This document shows, one piece after another, positions 19,535-29,100 of a stretch of 64,000 nucleotides of DNA; the stretch's first letter is position 1; the number at the start of each line of letters is the position of its first letter. Where the stretch lies: positions 5,022,001 through 5,086,000 of the forward strand of contig OY969772.1 of assembly GCA_963702935.1 (NCBI GenBank), given 5' to 3'. The stretch is from DAOTWA01 sp963702935. GTDB taxonomy: Bacteria > Chloroflexota > Anaerolineae > Anaerolineales > Anaerolineaceae. A program made the translations under genes and the position numbers. Below the pieces are notes generated by a model that did not search any database, had not been told where the DNA came from, and saw nothing but the letters and a program-made list of their open reading frames with translations.

Positions 19535-20346
19535 TTACACCCGAACAGTCTGTAGGCATTACTAAACATAATTTTTTCTTTCTCCGCGCCGGATAAGAAA
19601 GGAGCATCCAGCACCTTGCGAATGGAGCTGCGCATGCGATCGATGCCCGCATCCGGGTACATCTCTAATCCCAGGCGAATGCCCTCGCTTCCCCAAATCA
19701 CGCGATCGCAGCCGATCATCGTTTTGACATCTTTTAGAACATTCCAAATTATTTCTTTCCCCGTGACAATTTCGAGGGTTTCTAAAAAGGTGAGGTCGAT
19801 CCATACATTTGGGTTCAAACGACTTACCCACAAGGCTTCCTCTACCCAGGGATAGCCCGCGTGACAGATCACCACAGGCAGGTTTGGGCAAGCAACTGCG
19901 ATTTCGTCGACGGCCAGGGGCCGGTTGAACACCATGCGCTGATGCGGCAGGGCTTTGATGCCGGTGTGCATCACCACCACGCCACCCAATTCCTCCAGGC
20001 GGCGGTAAGCACCCATCATGATAGGATTATTGGGAAAGAAACCTGCGTGGGGGTAGACCTTGATGCCTTTTAGGCCATATTTTTGGATGACATCCTCTAT
20101 TATCGGGATAGCCTTGTCCCCGCGATCCGGGTGGAGAGATCCAACCCCAATGAGCCGGTGAGGATCATTGGCGACAAACCCGGCGACAAATTCATTCGAG
20201 ACCTGGTTGCCTCGCCGTTCTCCTTCAAAGCCATGATCGACCGCCAGAAGCAAAGACCAGCGAATCCCAAGCTGATCCATCGGGCCAATGACGTCGTCTG
20301 ACTTCATTCCGGGGTAGACATGAACGTGGCTATCAAAGATGTCCAT
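19531..20346 (-). CDS. amidohydrolase family protein (Amidohydro_2)
   Basis: A 271-residue TIM-barrel hydrolase with an N-terminal DSHVHVYPG metal motif, KGIKVYPHAGFFP near residue 95, MHTGIKALPHQR and PVVICHAGYPWVEEALW, and GSEGIRLG as the late Asp/Glu region. It belongs to the COG2159-type group of hydrolases/decarboxylases acting on lactones or aromatic and aliphatic carboxylates. It lies 12 nt after E1 beta and couples to the isomerase by an ATGA overlap. Possible role: ring or lactone opening of a pathway intermediate (inference). Confidence 0.75.
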   Translation of the reverse strand: MDIFDSHVHVYPGMKSDDVIGPMDQLGIRWSLLLAVDHGFEGERRGNQVSNEFVAGFVANDPHRLIGVGSLHPDRGDKAIPIIEDVIQKYGLKGIKVYPHAGFFPNNPIMMGAYRRLEELGGVVVMHTGIKALPHQRMVFNRPLAVDEIAVACPNLPVVICHAGYPWVEEALWVSRLNPNVWIDLTFLETLEIVTGKEIIWNVLKDVKTMIGCDRVIWGSEGIRLGLEMYPDAGIDRMRSSIRKVLDAPFLSGAEKEKIMFSNAYRLFGCK

Positions 20347-20358
20347 ACCTCTCCGATC

Positions 20359-21336
20359 CTAGAATTGGCTTTTTACGGCGCGTACAATTTCATCGACACC
20401 CGGGAGAATCTGGTTTTCGAACGCCGGCGCAAATCCAATCGGGCTGTTTTTGGCGGCAACACGCTTTACCGGCGCATCCAGGTAGCCGATAGCTTTTTCC
20501 GCCACGATGGCGGCAATCTCGGCTCCCCATCCGCAGCGCTCTACCGCTTCGTGGGCAACCACTAAGCGACTCGTTCGAGCTACAGATTCCAGGATCACCT
20601 CTTCGTCAAGGGGAACGAGCGTGCGAGGATCGATCACCTCAGCTTCGATGCCGTCCTGGCTGAGCTTATCCGCCGCATCCAATGCCCATTGGACCATGCG
20701 CGACGTAGCCACGATGGTGACATCTTTCCCTTTACGCTTCACCTCCGCTTTGCCAAGGGGGACGAGGTATTCTTCTTCTGGAACCTGTCCTTTGACCGTA
20801 TACAGCTTCTTGTGCTCGATAAAAATCACCGGGTTCTCGTCCCGGATGGAGGCCTTCATCAGACCCTTGGCATCATAGGGCGTCGACGGCATGACGACAT
20901 ATAGCCCAGGGATATGGACAAACCAGGCCTCGAGGCTATTGGAATGCTGAGCTCCCATCGAGCGACCGGCTCCCCCCTGCGTGCGGATAACCAGAGGCAC
21001 CTTTACCTGCCCGCCGGACATATAACGTATCTTGGCCGCCTGGTTTACAGTCTGATCCATCGCGATGGTCATGAAGTCAATGTACATGATTTCCGCGACA
21101 GGCCTCATCCCGGTTAGCGCCGCGCCCACGGAGGCCCCGACGATTGCCGCTTCCGAGATCGGTGTGTTGCGGATGCGCTCAACGCCGAAATCAGGAGAAA
21201 GCCCGCCTGTTACCCGATAGGTGCCCATCCAGGGATCTTGAATATCTTCACCCAGCAGAAATACCCGATTGTCGCGTTCCAATTCCTCTCTGAGAGCCTC
21301 GTTTATGGCGTCACGATAAGTAATTTCGCGCATCAC
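20359..21336 (-). CDS. 2-oxo acid / acetoin dehydrogenase E1 component, beta subunit
   Basis: A 325-residue transketolase-like beta subunit. Characteristic stretches are ITYRDAINEALREELERDNRVFLLGEDI, FGVERIRNTPISEAAIVGASVGAALTGMRPVAEI and RTQGGAGRSMGAQHSNSLEAWF, and the C-terminal domain has VEVIDPRTLVPLDEE-like ordering and VVAHEAVERCGWGAEI. It forms the TPP-dependent heterotetramer with the alpha subunit encoded 13 nt upstream. Start is the ATG at 21333 or the GTG at 21336. Confidence 0.9.
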   Translation of the reverse strand: MMREITYRDAINEALREELERDNRVFLLGEDIQDPWMGTYRVTGGLSPDFGVERIRNTPISEAAIVGASVGAALTGMRPVAEIMYIDFMTIAMDQTVNQAAKIRYMSGGQVKVPLVIRTQGGAGRSMGAQHSNSLEAWFVHIPGLYVVMPSTPYDAKGLMKASIRDENPVIFIEHKKLYTVKGQVPEEEYLVPLGKAEVKRKGKDVTIVATSRMVQWALDAADKLSQDGIEAEVIDPRTLVPLDEEVILESVARTSRLVVAHEAVERCGWGAEIAAIVAEKAIGYLDAPVKRVAAKNSPIGFAPAFENQILPGVDEIVRAVKSQF

Positions 21337-21349
21337 TACACCTCTGGAT

Positions 21350-22309
21350 TCAGACGTATATGTCAGTCATGGCATCTTCGGCTTTCACGTCCGGAACTTC
21401 TTCCGCAAACTGGACGGCCGCATCGATCATGTCGCTGACGCCTTTTTTGATGCTTTCAATTTCCGTTATGGGAAGCTTGATTTCCTCAAGGAGAAAATCT
21501 TCCAGACGCTTGATCGGGTCCTTTTGTTTCCAGATTTCAAGCTCACCCGAGGGGCGGTACGCTGCTGGATCCCCTACGTTATGGCCCATCCAGCGATAGG
21601 TCAGGCAGTCCACGAAGAAAGGTCCCTCCCCTTCACGAGCGCGATCCACAAAACTCTTCACCGTCTGATAGACCTGTTTTATATCGTTGCCGTCAATCTC
21701 AGCCACTTCCACGCCGTAGCCGCGAACCCATTGGGCAACATTCGGCATGGCCTGGTAATCTTTCACGGGTGTGGATTCGGCATATTGATTGTTATGGCGC
21801 ACTACGATCAAAGGCAACTTCCACAGGGCAGCCAGGTGAAAGCCTTCGTGGAACGCCGAGTTGGCAATTGCGCCGTCGCCTATGAAGCAGATTACAATCT
21901 GGTCGGTGCCCCGCAGCCGGATCGAGAGGGCCGCCCCCGTCGCAATAGGGACACCGGCTGCGACGATTCCGTTCGCTCCCAGGACTCCGTTGTCGAAATC
22001 CATGATGTGCAATGAGCCACCCTTCCCGCGACAATATCCGGTCTCTTTTGCCATCAGCTCTGCAAACATTCTGTCCGGCCTGGCCCCTTTAGCAATCACA
22101 TCCCCGTGACCGCGGTGGGTGCTGGTGATATAGTCATCCTTTCTGAGAGCAGCGGCTGCCCCAACCGACACCGCCTCCTGGCCAATGGCATAGTGCATCA
22201 CCCCCGGCAACTCTCCTGAAGTATATAGCCTGTAAGCCATCTCTTCAAAAGAGCGGACCGTCAACATTCTCTGAAACCAATCGATATATTGTTCGACATC
22301 AACCGTCAT
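21350..22309 (-). CDS. 2-oxo acid / acetoin dehydrogenase E1 component, alpha subunit
   Basis: A 319-residue TPP-binding subunit. The TPP motif spans from FIGDGAIANSAFHEGFHLAA to VVRHNNQYA (GDG to NN, about residues 145-175), and TSTHRGHGDVIAKGARPDRMFAELM and KGGSLHIMD are family hallmarks. It resembles acetoin dehydrogenase/short-chain 2-oxo acid E1 alpha more than the larger pyruvate E1. It starts at ATG 22309 with GGAG upstream, and leads a tight block E1 alpha, E1 beta, amidohydrolase, isomerase, E2. Confidence 0.9.
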   Translation of the reverse strand: MTVDVEQYIDWFQRMLTVRSFEEMAYRLYTSGELPGVMHYAIGQEAVSVGAAAALRKDDYITSTHRGHGDVIAKGARPDRMFAELMAKETGYCRGKGGSLHIMDFDNGVLGANGIVAAGVPIATGAALSIRLRGTDQIVICFIGDGAIANSAFHEGFHLAALWKLPLIVVRHNNQYAESTPVKDYQAMPNVAQWVRGYGVEVAEIDGNDIKQVYQTVKSFVDRAREGEGPFFVDCLTYRWMGHNVGDPAAYRPSGELEIWKQKDPIKRLEDFLLEEIKLPITEIESIKKGVSDMIDAAVQFAEEVPDVKAEDAMTDIYV

Positions 22310-22729
22310 TAGGGCACTCCGTTTGAAAAGGAATCGATCGTCCGAGAGATCCTCGTTTATTTTGATTGAGCTTCTCTACTAATGAACCAATCCGCCAGCT
22401 CGTCCATCCTTCCTGAGGCAAGCAGACACACATCCGTATTTCTGAGAGACCGGTTGGCGGATTGATCCATTAATCTCCGGCAATTTGAGTGAAGGATATA
22501 TCTCTTAGGGTTGGCTGAGTGGTTTTCTCGCTAATTCTCTAGCCTGAGCCTCACCTCTACCCCTGGCCCCTTCCCCTCTCCGCCTGCGGATCGCGAAGCA
22601 AGCAGAGCTGAGGGGAAGGGATGGGGGATGAGGTAAGGTGTTATCCGGGCGGTGTGGTTCAAATATGCTGGACGTTAACTCCGTGCCCCTACTTTTGAGA
22701 TGGCCTCAACTTTCCGGAAAGCTCAATAG
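22310..22729. other. intergenic gap inside the IclR run
   Basis: About 420 nt without a gene between an M24 protein and E1 alpha. It holds a G/C-rich palindromic element at 22549-22640. I see no clear promoter with both boxes, but the gap is wide enough that E1 alpha onward may form a separate transcription unit. Confidence 0.5.
22549..22640. repeat. C-rich/G-rich palindromic repeat element
   Basis: The left arm (22549-22580, ending CCCCTTCCCCTCT) pairs imperfectly with the right arm (22611-22640, AGGGGAAGGGATGGGGGATG), with a GC-rich centre containing CTCCGCCTGCGGATCGCGAAGC. Similar C-rich/G-rich palindromes are common intergenic repeats in Chloroflexota genomes (from memory). No gene inside. 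Confidence 0.5.
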
Positions 22730-24040
22730 CTACTCTTTGAAGTAATCCGGGAAGGGGTAGAGAGAAAAGACCACTGCGCCATCATCACTCACCACCAGAT
22801 TCTCTTCGAGGCGAGCGGCTTCTGAAAGGCCCGGCTTTCCAACGTAATTCTCGATTGCCAAGTACATGCCTTTCTGGAAAGTAACCGGGTGATTGATCGC
22901 GTTGGCGATATCGATAAATGGCGGCTCGTGATTCGTCGTCCCGAGGCCATGCCCAAATTGCAGCAACGATACGGATCCCCAACCATCATCACCATACCCA
23001 CAATCGCGCCAGAACTTAGCCACATCCGCGGTCGTATTGCCCGGCTTAATCAGGTTGATGGCGCCGTACACCAGGTCATAGCATTCTTTATGGAGTTGTT
23101 TCTGTAGCGGGGTGGGCTTTTCGCCGACGACAAAGTTGCGGTAATAGCAGGTATTGTAGCCATTGTACTGAAGGCAAATATCGATCAGGACCATGTCCCC
23201 GTAGCGCAGGATTTTATCTGTGGAGCCACTCCGCCAGAATGGATTGGTGCGGCCGCCAGTAGCCATCGTGATTTGTTCAAAACGCTCAGCGCCCAGGCGA
23301 TAAGCTTCAGCCACGATCGCGGCTTTTAGATCATTTTCCTTAATTCCGGGGCGCAGCATATTATCAACCACCCAATAGCAGGAATCTTGTATAGCGCAAG
23401 CCTGCTTGAGGATTTCGAGCTCTTCAGGCATCTTGAACATAACGGCTTCTTGCATTGCACGAGTACCATCTACGACTTTAATACCCACCTCCATTAAGGC
23501 AGCATACCCAGCCGCGTCGATCAGGTCGATGCCGACCTTTTCACCACCGGCGCCATTCTTGACCAGGAGCTCTTTAATTTCAGCAGCGAATTTCCGGGCA
23601 ATTTCGTACTTGTTGTCGAATTCAGAGCGCCAGATGATGGCCGGACGCCAATCCTTTATCCAGGGAGCGCCCTGGCGCTGGCAGATATAATCCACTCCCG
23701 GAACCTCGAACATGATCGGGTCGGCGTCTCCGATCAACAGCACGTAGCGAAACAGCTTGTCGAAGGTCTGCCACATGCCGCCATACGTGCCAGTAATATA
23801 ACGGATGTTGTAATGCTGGAAGAACAGAAAAGCACCCAAGCCGTTCTTTTTCATATAGGTTCTGGCGCGATCGAGGCGCTTTTTCCGCAAACTCTCCGTG
23901 TCGATCCGGATCTCCCAATCCACTTGCGTCTGGCCGTAAATCTGTTTGGGGTCGTAAGGGCGGTGCGTAGTTACATCGATCTCCTGCACACCGATGGGGG
24001 TGATTACTGTTTGTTTGTTATTACCAGCCTCTGTCGTCAT
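22730..24040 (-). CDS. M24-family (creatinase/prolidase fold) protein with an altered metal site
   Basis: A 436-residue pita-bread protein: N-terminal creatinase-N domain (ARTYMKKNGLGAFLFFQHYNIRYITGTYG, about residues 55-95) and catalytic domain from about 215. Retained residues are the first Asp (MVLIDICLQYNGY), His (FGHGLGTTNHEPP), Glu (YLAIENYVG) and Glu (RLEENLVVS). The second Asp, expected in the GYxxDxxR part, is replaced (YNTCYYRNF), so the usual two-metal site should be incomplete. Creatinase, a relative, works without metals, so a C-N hydrolase acting on a small amide is possible. AGGAGG precedes ATG 24040. It follows the tandem binding-protein gene. Confidence 0.8.
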   Translation of the reverse strand: MTTEAGNNKQTVITPIGVQEIDVTTHRPYDPKQIYGQTQVDWEIRIDTESLRKKRLDRARTYMKKNGLGAFLFFQHYNIRYITGTYGGMWQTFDKLFRYVLLIGDADPIMFEVPGVDYICQRQGAPWIKDWRPAIIWRSEFDNKYEIARKFAAEIKELLVKNGAGGEKVGIDLIDAAGYAALMEVGIKVVDGTRAMQEAVMFKMPEELEILKQACAIQDSCYWVVDNMLRPGIKENDLKAAIVAEAYRLGAERFEQITMATGGRTNPFWRSGSTDKILRYGDMVLIDICLQYNGYNTCYYRNFVVGEKPTPLQKQLHKECYDLVYGAINLIKPGNTTADVAKFWRDCGYGDDGWGSVSLLQFGHGLGTTNHEPPFIDIANAINHPVTFQKGMYLAIENYVGKPGLSEAARLEENLVVSDDGAVVFSLYPFPDYFKE

Positions 24041-24097
24041 ATTTCCTCCTCAAATTGAAGAATTGATGTTTAATCGTACAAATAAACTTGCCAGGGA

Positions 24098-24123
24098 GCT
24101 TACCGAGAGTGACCCCGGTAAGC
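24098..24123 (-). terminator. hairpin after the tandem binding-protein gene
   Basis: A perfect 8-bp stem GCTTACCG (24098-24105) / CGGTAAGC (24116-24123) starts 15 nt after the repaired stop of the binding-protein gene. There is no strong T-tract, so it more likely limits read-through or protects the binding-protein mRNA. Confidence 0.5.
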
Positions 24124-24313
24124 CCGTGTCCATCTGTTTATTGACCTACTGCCAGCTCCAATTTAGCCAGTAATTGCGTATCGACCACGTTCACAGCCGG
24201 GTGAATGTTGACGTTCGGGGGCTTTTGGCCGTCTAAAATCCGGCCGGCCCAATCCACAAACAGCTTCCCCATTTCCTCGGGGTATTGGAACGCACGTCAG
24301 CAGCCAGGTCTTT

Positions 24314-24997
24314 GGTGTAGACGCTCTTGATAGCCTCGAGCGCACCGTTGTATCCCACCAGCTTGATCTGGTCCTGCTTCCCAGCAGCCTTGATCGCTTG
24401 AACTGCGCCCAGGGCCATCTCATCGTTCATCGCCATCACCGCGCTCAGGTCGGGGTTCGCGGTCAAAATGTCGTTCATCACCTGCAAGCCCTTGTCCCGC
24501 GCCCAATCCGCCGGCAGCGACGCCACCACCTGGATGTCCGTGCCGTCGATCACGCTGTGAAGCCCTTGCAAGCGAGCGTTGTTGGTCGAGGACCCAGCGC
24601 CGCCTTCGATGATCGCCAGTTTCCCCTTGCCGTCCATCGCCTTCACCAGCCACTCACCCGCCAACGCTCCCCCTTGAACGTTGTCCGTGGCAATGTACGC
24701 CTCCACCTGCCCCCCTGCCGCGTTCTCGTCCACCGTGATGATTGGAATCCCGGCGGCATTGGCCTTCTCCACCGTCGGCGTGATCCCCTGCGCGTCGATC
24801 GGGGCCACCCCGATCAGGTCCACCTTGGCCGAGATTTGATCCTCGACCGCCTTGACCTGCTCTTCCAGCGTCGTGGCGCCCAGCACCGTCAGATCCACGT
24901 TCCCGGCTGCCTGCGCCTCTGCCTTGGCCGCATCTCCTAGCGTGCTGAAGAATGGATTCGACATGTCCCCTAACACCAGGCTCACGCGAATCTTCTT
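24314..24997 (-). repeat. direct repeat, second copy within the binding-protein gene
   Basis: This 684-nt block matches 25211-25894 at an offset of exactly 897 nt, with only scattered, mostly silent substitutions (for example near 24860, 24805 and 24740). The presence of such substitutions argues that the copies are real and not an assembly echo. Confidence 0.85.
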
Positions 24998-25210
24998 CGT
25001 AGGAACATAACCAGCTACCGAGGGGTAAACGAGCGCCTGGCCGGATATCGCGGCGATTGCCTTGTGGGCTATTTGCGTATCGACCACGCTGACCGCCGGG
25101 TGAATGTTGACGTTCGGGGGCTTTTGGCCGTTCAGGATCCTGATTCCCCAATCTACGTACAATTTGCCCATCTCTTCAGGATATTGGACCACGTCAGCGG
25201 CCAGGTCTCC

Positions 25211-25894
25211 TGTGTAGACACTCTTGATGGCCTCGAGCGCACCGTTGTATCCCACCAGCTTGATCTGGTCCTGCTTCCCAGCAGCCTTGATCGCTTGAAC
25301 TGCGCCCAAGGCCATCTCATCGTTCATCGCCATCACCGCGCTCAGGTCGGGGTTCGCGGTCAAAATGTCGTTCATCACCTGCAAGCCCTTGTCCCGCGCC
25401 CAATCCGCCGGCAGCGACGCCACCACCTGGATGTCCGTGCCGTCGATCACGCTGTGAAGCCCTTGCAAGCGAGCGTTATTGGTCGAGGACCCAGCGCCGC
25501 CTTCGATGATCGCCAGTTTCCCCTTGCCGTCCATCGCCTTCACCAGCCACTCACCCGCCAACGCTCCCCCTTGAACGTTGTCCGTGGCAATGTACGCCTC
25601 CACCTGCCCCCCTGCCGCGTTCTCGTCTACCGTGATGATCGGGATCCCGGCGGCATTGGCCTTCTCCACCGTCGGCGTGATCCCCTGCGCGTCGATCGGC
25701 GCTACCCCGATCAGGTCCACCTTGGCCGAGATTTGATCCTCGACCGCCTTGACCTGCTCCTCCAGCGTCGTGGCGCCCAGCACCGTCAGATCCACGTTCC
25801 CGGCTGCCTGCGCCTCTGCCTTGGCCGCATCTCCTAGCGTGCTGAAGAATGGATTCGACATGTCCCCTAACACCAGGCTCAGACGGATCTTCTT
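25211..25894 (-). repeat. direct repeat, first copy within the binding-protein gene
   Basis: Partner of 24314-24997, encoding the lobe-forming N-terminal three quarters of the first binding domain. Identity ends abruptly near the LAADV segment, after which the two C-terminal parts are clearly different sequences. Confidence 0.85.
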
Positions 25895-26231
25895 CGTTCC
25901 TGGCGCAGCAGTCGGCCCTTGTTGGGCCTCAGACCCAGGCTGAGTCGCACTAACACCCGCCTGCGTTGGCGCTGAATTAGCCTGAGTTGCTGCGGGGGTA
26001 GAAGTAGCCTGCCCGCAGCCAGACAACATGATCGCACCAGCGAGCATCAGGCAGGTCACTATGTAAAGGGCACTTCTGAGGTTCTTTGTTGCAAACATCT
26101 TAGCCTCCTTTCGTACTGACGAGTGAATGGATATTGAACGATCGATCTAGGCATTCATCGACAAAGATCTGGCCTTTTTTTCTTCACACCTCCTCTTCTC
26201 GCAAGATAAATCCATTCCCGGTTAGATCAGG

Positions 26232-27206
26232 TCAACTCCGGCGTTTGGCTTTCGTGAGATAATCTAAAAGTACGGCCAGTAAGATCAAGGTGCCAATGGC
26301 GACATCCTGCCAGTAAGCGGATACGGCCAATAAATTCAACCCATTATGAATTGAGCTAACTAGGAGAACGCCGATCAGGGTGCCTGGAAGGGTGCCCACA
26401 CCGCCCAGGAGCGATGCTCCCCCGATCACCACGGCGGCAATCGCATCCAAATTGTCTGACGCCCCGACCGTGCCGTTCCCGGAATTAAGCCGGGAAGCCA
26501 CGATCATTCCGGCGATTGCCGCAAAAATCCCACTGATGATCAATATGATGAGGCGTACCTTGGCCGGATCGATTCCCGAAAGCCGGGCAGCTTCTTCATT
26601 GCTCCCGATAGCGTAGACGCTCACCCCGAAGCGCGTAAAGCGGAGAATGATCCAGGTGATTACGAAAACGATCAGAGCCAGGATCACCGGAAACGGGATA
26701 ATCCATATTTTCCCCTGTCCAATGAACTTGAAAATATCCGGGAGGTCGTACACGGCCCTCCCCCCTGTCATGATCAAGGCAAACCCGCGGGCCACGCTCA
26801 TCATTCCTAAAGTCGTGATAAAGGAGGGAATCCGCACCCGCGACGTAAAGAACCCGGCGATCATACCGGAAACCAATCCAGCGGCCAGAGCACCGAGAAT
26901 GCCAATTACGGCCGGCATCTTCAAGGTCACCATGAGCACCGCTGCCGTGCTTCCTGCCAGAGCCTCCACCGAGCCTACCGAGAGGTCGATCTCGGCAGCA
27001 ATGATAACCAGCGTCATCCCCCAGGCAATAATCCCGATATTGGAAGCCTGCAACAGGATATTCAGAATATTATCCTTCGTGAGGAAATGAGGTGATGCGA
27101 CCGAGAGCCCCACCCAAAGGAGGATCAACACCATGAAGGTGCTGTTCTTACGAATGGAACGTAAGAGTTCTTGCCCATTTATTCGCTCTTTTGACTGGGC
27201 CGTCAT
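26232..27206 (-). CDS. ribose-type ABC transporter permease (RbsC family)
   Basis: A 324-residue multi-spanning protein (about 8-10 segments) of the BPD_transp_2 family, with family motifs GMTLVIIAAEIDLSVGSVEALAG near residue 60 and IAAVVIGGASLLGGVGTLPGTLIGVLL near 265. It forms the channel for the sugar delivered by the adjacent tandem binding protein. The ATG at 27206 has no ribosome binding site. A second ATG at 27231 does have AGGAG seven bases before it but is one base out of frame (run of A at 27206-27210), so the annotated start may hide another single-base indel. Confidence 0.88.
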   Translation of the reverse strand: MTAQSKERINGQELLRSIRKNSTFMVLILLWVGLSVASPHFLTKDNILNILLQASNIGIIAWGMTLVIIAAEIDLSVGSVEALAGSTAAVLMVTLKMPAVIGILGALAAGLVSGMIAGFFTSRVRIPSFITTLGMMSVARGFALIMTGGRAVYDLPDIFKFIGQGKIWIIPFPVILALIVFVITWIILRFTRFGVSVYAIGSNEEAARLSGIDPAKVRLIILIISGIFAAIAGMIVASRLNSGNGTVGASDNLDAIAAVVIGGASLLGGVGTLPGTLIGVLLVSSIHNGLNLLAVSAYWQDVAIGTLILLAVLLDYLTKAKRRS

Positions 27207-27508
27207 TTTTGTATCGAATGAACTCGGTCATTTACCTGCTCCTTTTTCAAGCGAAATTTGATTTATCCAGTCCAATTTCGGTCGTAGCGTAGATCTGGCC
27301 GTCTTAGCCGGCGAAAATTAAGAATAGAGCCATCCCCTCATGGAAATAGAGATTCATTTCCAAAGGTCGTTGATCTTTCTATAACGATTTACTGAAATCT
27401 AGCCGATAAAAGACAATAAATCTGGATTAGGTGAAAAGAGAGAATCGATAAAGGGAATTCTAAAGTGCGACCGCCCAAAGAGAATTAGCAACCTGATCGG
27501 GCGCCCAA
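27207..27508. other. 302-nt gap between ATPase and permease genes
   Basis: An unusually long gap for genes of one importer. Apart from the ribosome binding site and out-of-frame ATG at 27231 mentioned for the permease, I see no gene, no convincing promoter and no strong hairpin. Confidence 0.4.
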
Positions 27509-29073
27509 TTAACTTGAGGCATCCATCATTACCCGTTCCTTCGTAGTGGCAAAGCGCATGATGAGCTCTTCATTGGCTTGTTCCCGATCAATTTCAGAGG
27601 TGATCGTACCCTGGCACATAACCAAGATCCGATCGCTGATCGCAATCACCTCAGGCATTTCCGAAGAGATCATGATGACCGCGGCCCCTTGCTCGGCCAG
27701 GTCCTCCATGAGCCGGTACACCTCCGGCTTGGTCCCCACGTCGATCCCACGCGTTGGCTCGTCAAAGATGAATATCTTTGCGCGGGTCATCAACCATTTG
27801 GCGATGACGGCCTTTTGCTGGTTCCCCCCGCTTAAATATTGAACTTCGGTCTCCAGGGACGGAGCGCGCAGGGCCAGGGTCGTAATATATTGCCTGGTTT
27901 TCTGCCTTAAATTCTTGAACGACAGAAAGCCCAGGCGCGGCGACCCCGAGCTGTATTCTTTCTCCACCCGGTCGCAGTTAATCGCCGCCATCATGACGTT
28001 GCTGATAATGCTCAGATTTAAGAGCAGCCCTTCTTTCTTTCTGTCCTCGGTCAGGAAAGCCAGGCCATAATGCATGGCGTCTTTGGTTGAACGAATTTTG
28101 GCCAGCTTGCCTTCGATCCAGATCTTGCCCCCATCAATCGGATCTACCCCGAAAATTGCCCGTGCCAGCTCCGTGCGCCCCGATCCGACCAATCCTGCGA
28201 ACCCGAGGATTTCTCCCCGGTGTAGCTCGAAGCTGATGTCATTCAGAACCTTCTTTCGAGACAATTCCTCAACTTTAAGCACAACCTCCCCGCGTTGAAC
28301 CTGCTTCTTGGGATAACGTTCCGTGGTGTCACGCCCGACGATCATGCTGACCAGACTGTTAATATCCGACTCGGCCGCTTGAACAGTGGCGATATTGTGG
28401 CCATCCCGGAAGACCGTGATCCTATCGGCGATCTTTAACACTTCTTCGAGGCGATGGGAGATATATACGATCGACACGCCTCTTTTCTTCAGCTCGTTGA
28501 TCTTTTCGAAGAGCTCTTCTTGCTCTCCCAGGCTTAAGAAGAAGTCGGCTCATCCATAAAAATGATCCGACTATCTATCGAAAGGGCTCGAGCGATTTCC
28601 ACCATCTGTGCTTTGGAGGCAGACAAATCCCCTGCCAGGTCATGTGGATCCACCTGAATACTCAGGTCCGTCAGCATCTCCTGGGCTCGTTTATAGAGAC
28701 TTCCCCAGTCAATCCATCCGAAGCTTTTCCCCAGGAATCCCCCTTTGGATGGAAAACGTCCCAAATAGATATTACTGGCCACATCCAGGTGAGGGGCAAG
28801 GCTCAATTCTTGATGGATGACGCTGATCCCCAATTGCATCGCGTCCAGGGGGCTTTGGAAATTGACCCGTTGGTCATTCATCCAAATGGAGCCTTTATCT
28901 TTGATATAGACGCCCGTGAGAATTTTTACTAACGTGCTCTTTCCAGCGCCATTTTCCCCCAGAAGTGCGTGCACCTCACCCGCATATAGATCAAAATCGA
29001 CTTCTTTTAACGCTTGAACGCCGGGAAAAGTTTTCGAGATTCCTTCTGCCCTAAGGATAAACTCACCACTCAT
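27509..29073 (-). pseudogene. sugar ABC transporter ATPase (RbsA type, two ATPase domains), frameshifted
   Basis: The protein has the two-domain layout of monosaccharide ABC ATPases, about 520 residues. Domain 1: Walker A ALLGENGAGKSTLVKILTG near residue 37, Walker B RIIFMDEPTSS. Domain 2 starts with its core VLKVEELSRKKVLNDISFELHRGEILGFAGLVGSGRTELARAIFG, signature LSGGNQQKAVIAKWL and Walker B IFIFDEPTRGID. The first signature motif is degenerate (LSASKAQMVEIARAL), as is common in this family. The break is in TCTTCTTAAG at 28534-28540; one added T gives TSSLSLGEQEELFEKI. Gene order ATPase, permease, binding protein follows the IclR gene. Confidence 0.85.
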
Positions 29074-29100
29074 AGCGACCCCTTTTCGGCAATGCTTTGT

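Larger units (their letters stand above)
24138..26098 (-). pseudogene. tandem-duplicated ribose-type substrate-binding lipoprotein, frameshifted near the end
   Basis: One reading frame encodes a lipoprotein signal (LMLAGAIMLSGCG), a linker, and then two consecutive periplasmic-binding-protein type 1 domains: the first from KKIRLSLVLGDMSNPFF (residue 69), the second from KKIRVSLVLGDMSNPFF (residue 368), exactly 299 residues later. The first about 228 residues of the domains differ at only a couple of positions, whereas the last about 60 residues diverge. The frame breaks in the second domain at about 24286-24293; one added base gives DVRSQYPEEMGKLFVDWAG and runs to TAA at 24138. It would bind a ribose- or galactose-like sugar for the permease and ATPase encoded upstream. 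AGGAGG precedes ATG 26098. Confidence 0.8.

Noticed and set aside
24398..25837. Two plus-strand open frames with near-identical, His/Arg-rich proteins
   Set aside because: They are the complement of the duplicated binding-protein gene; their similarity only reflects that duplication.
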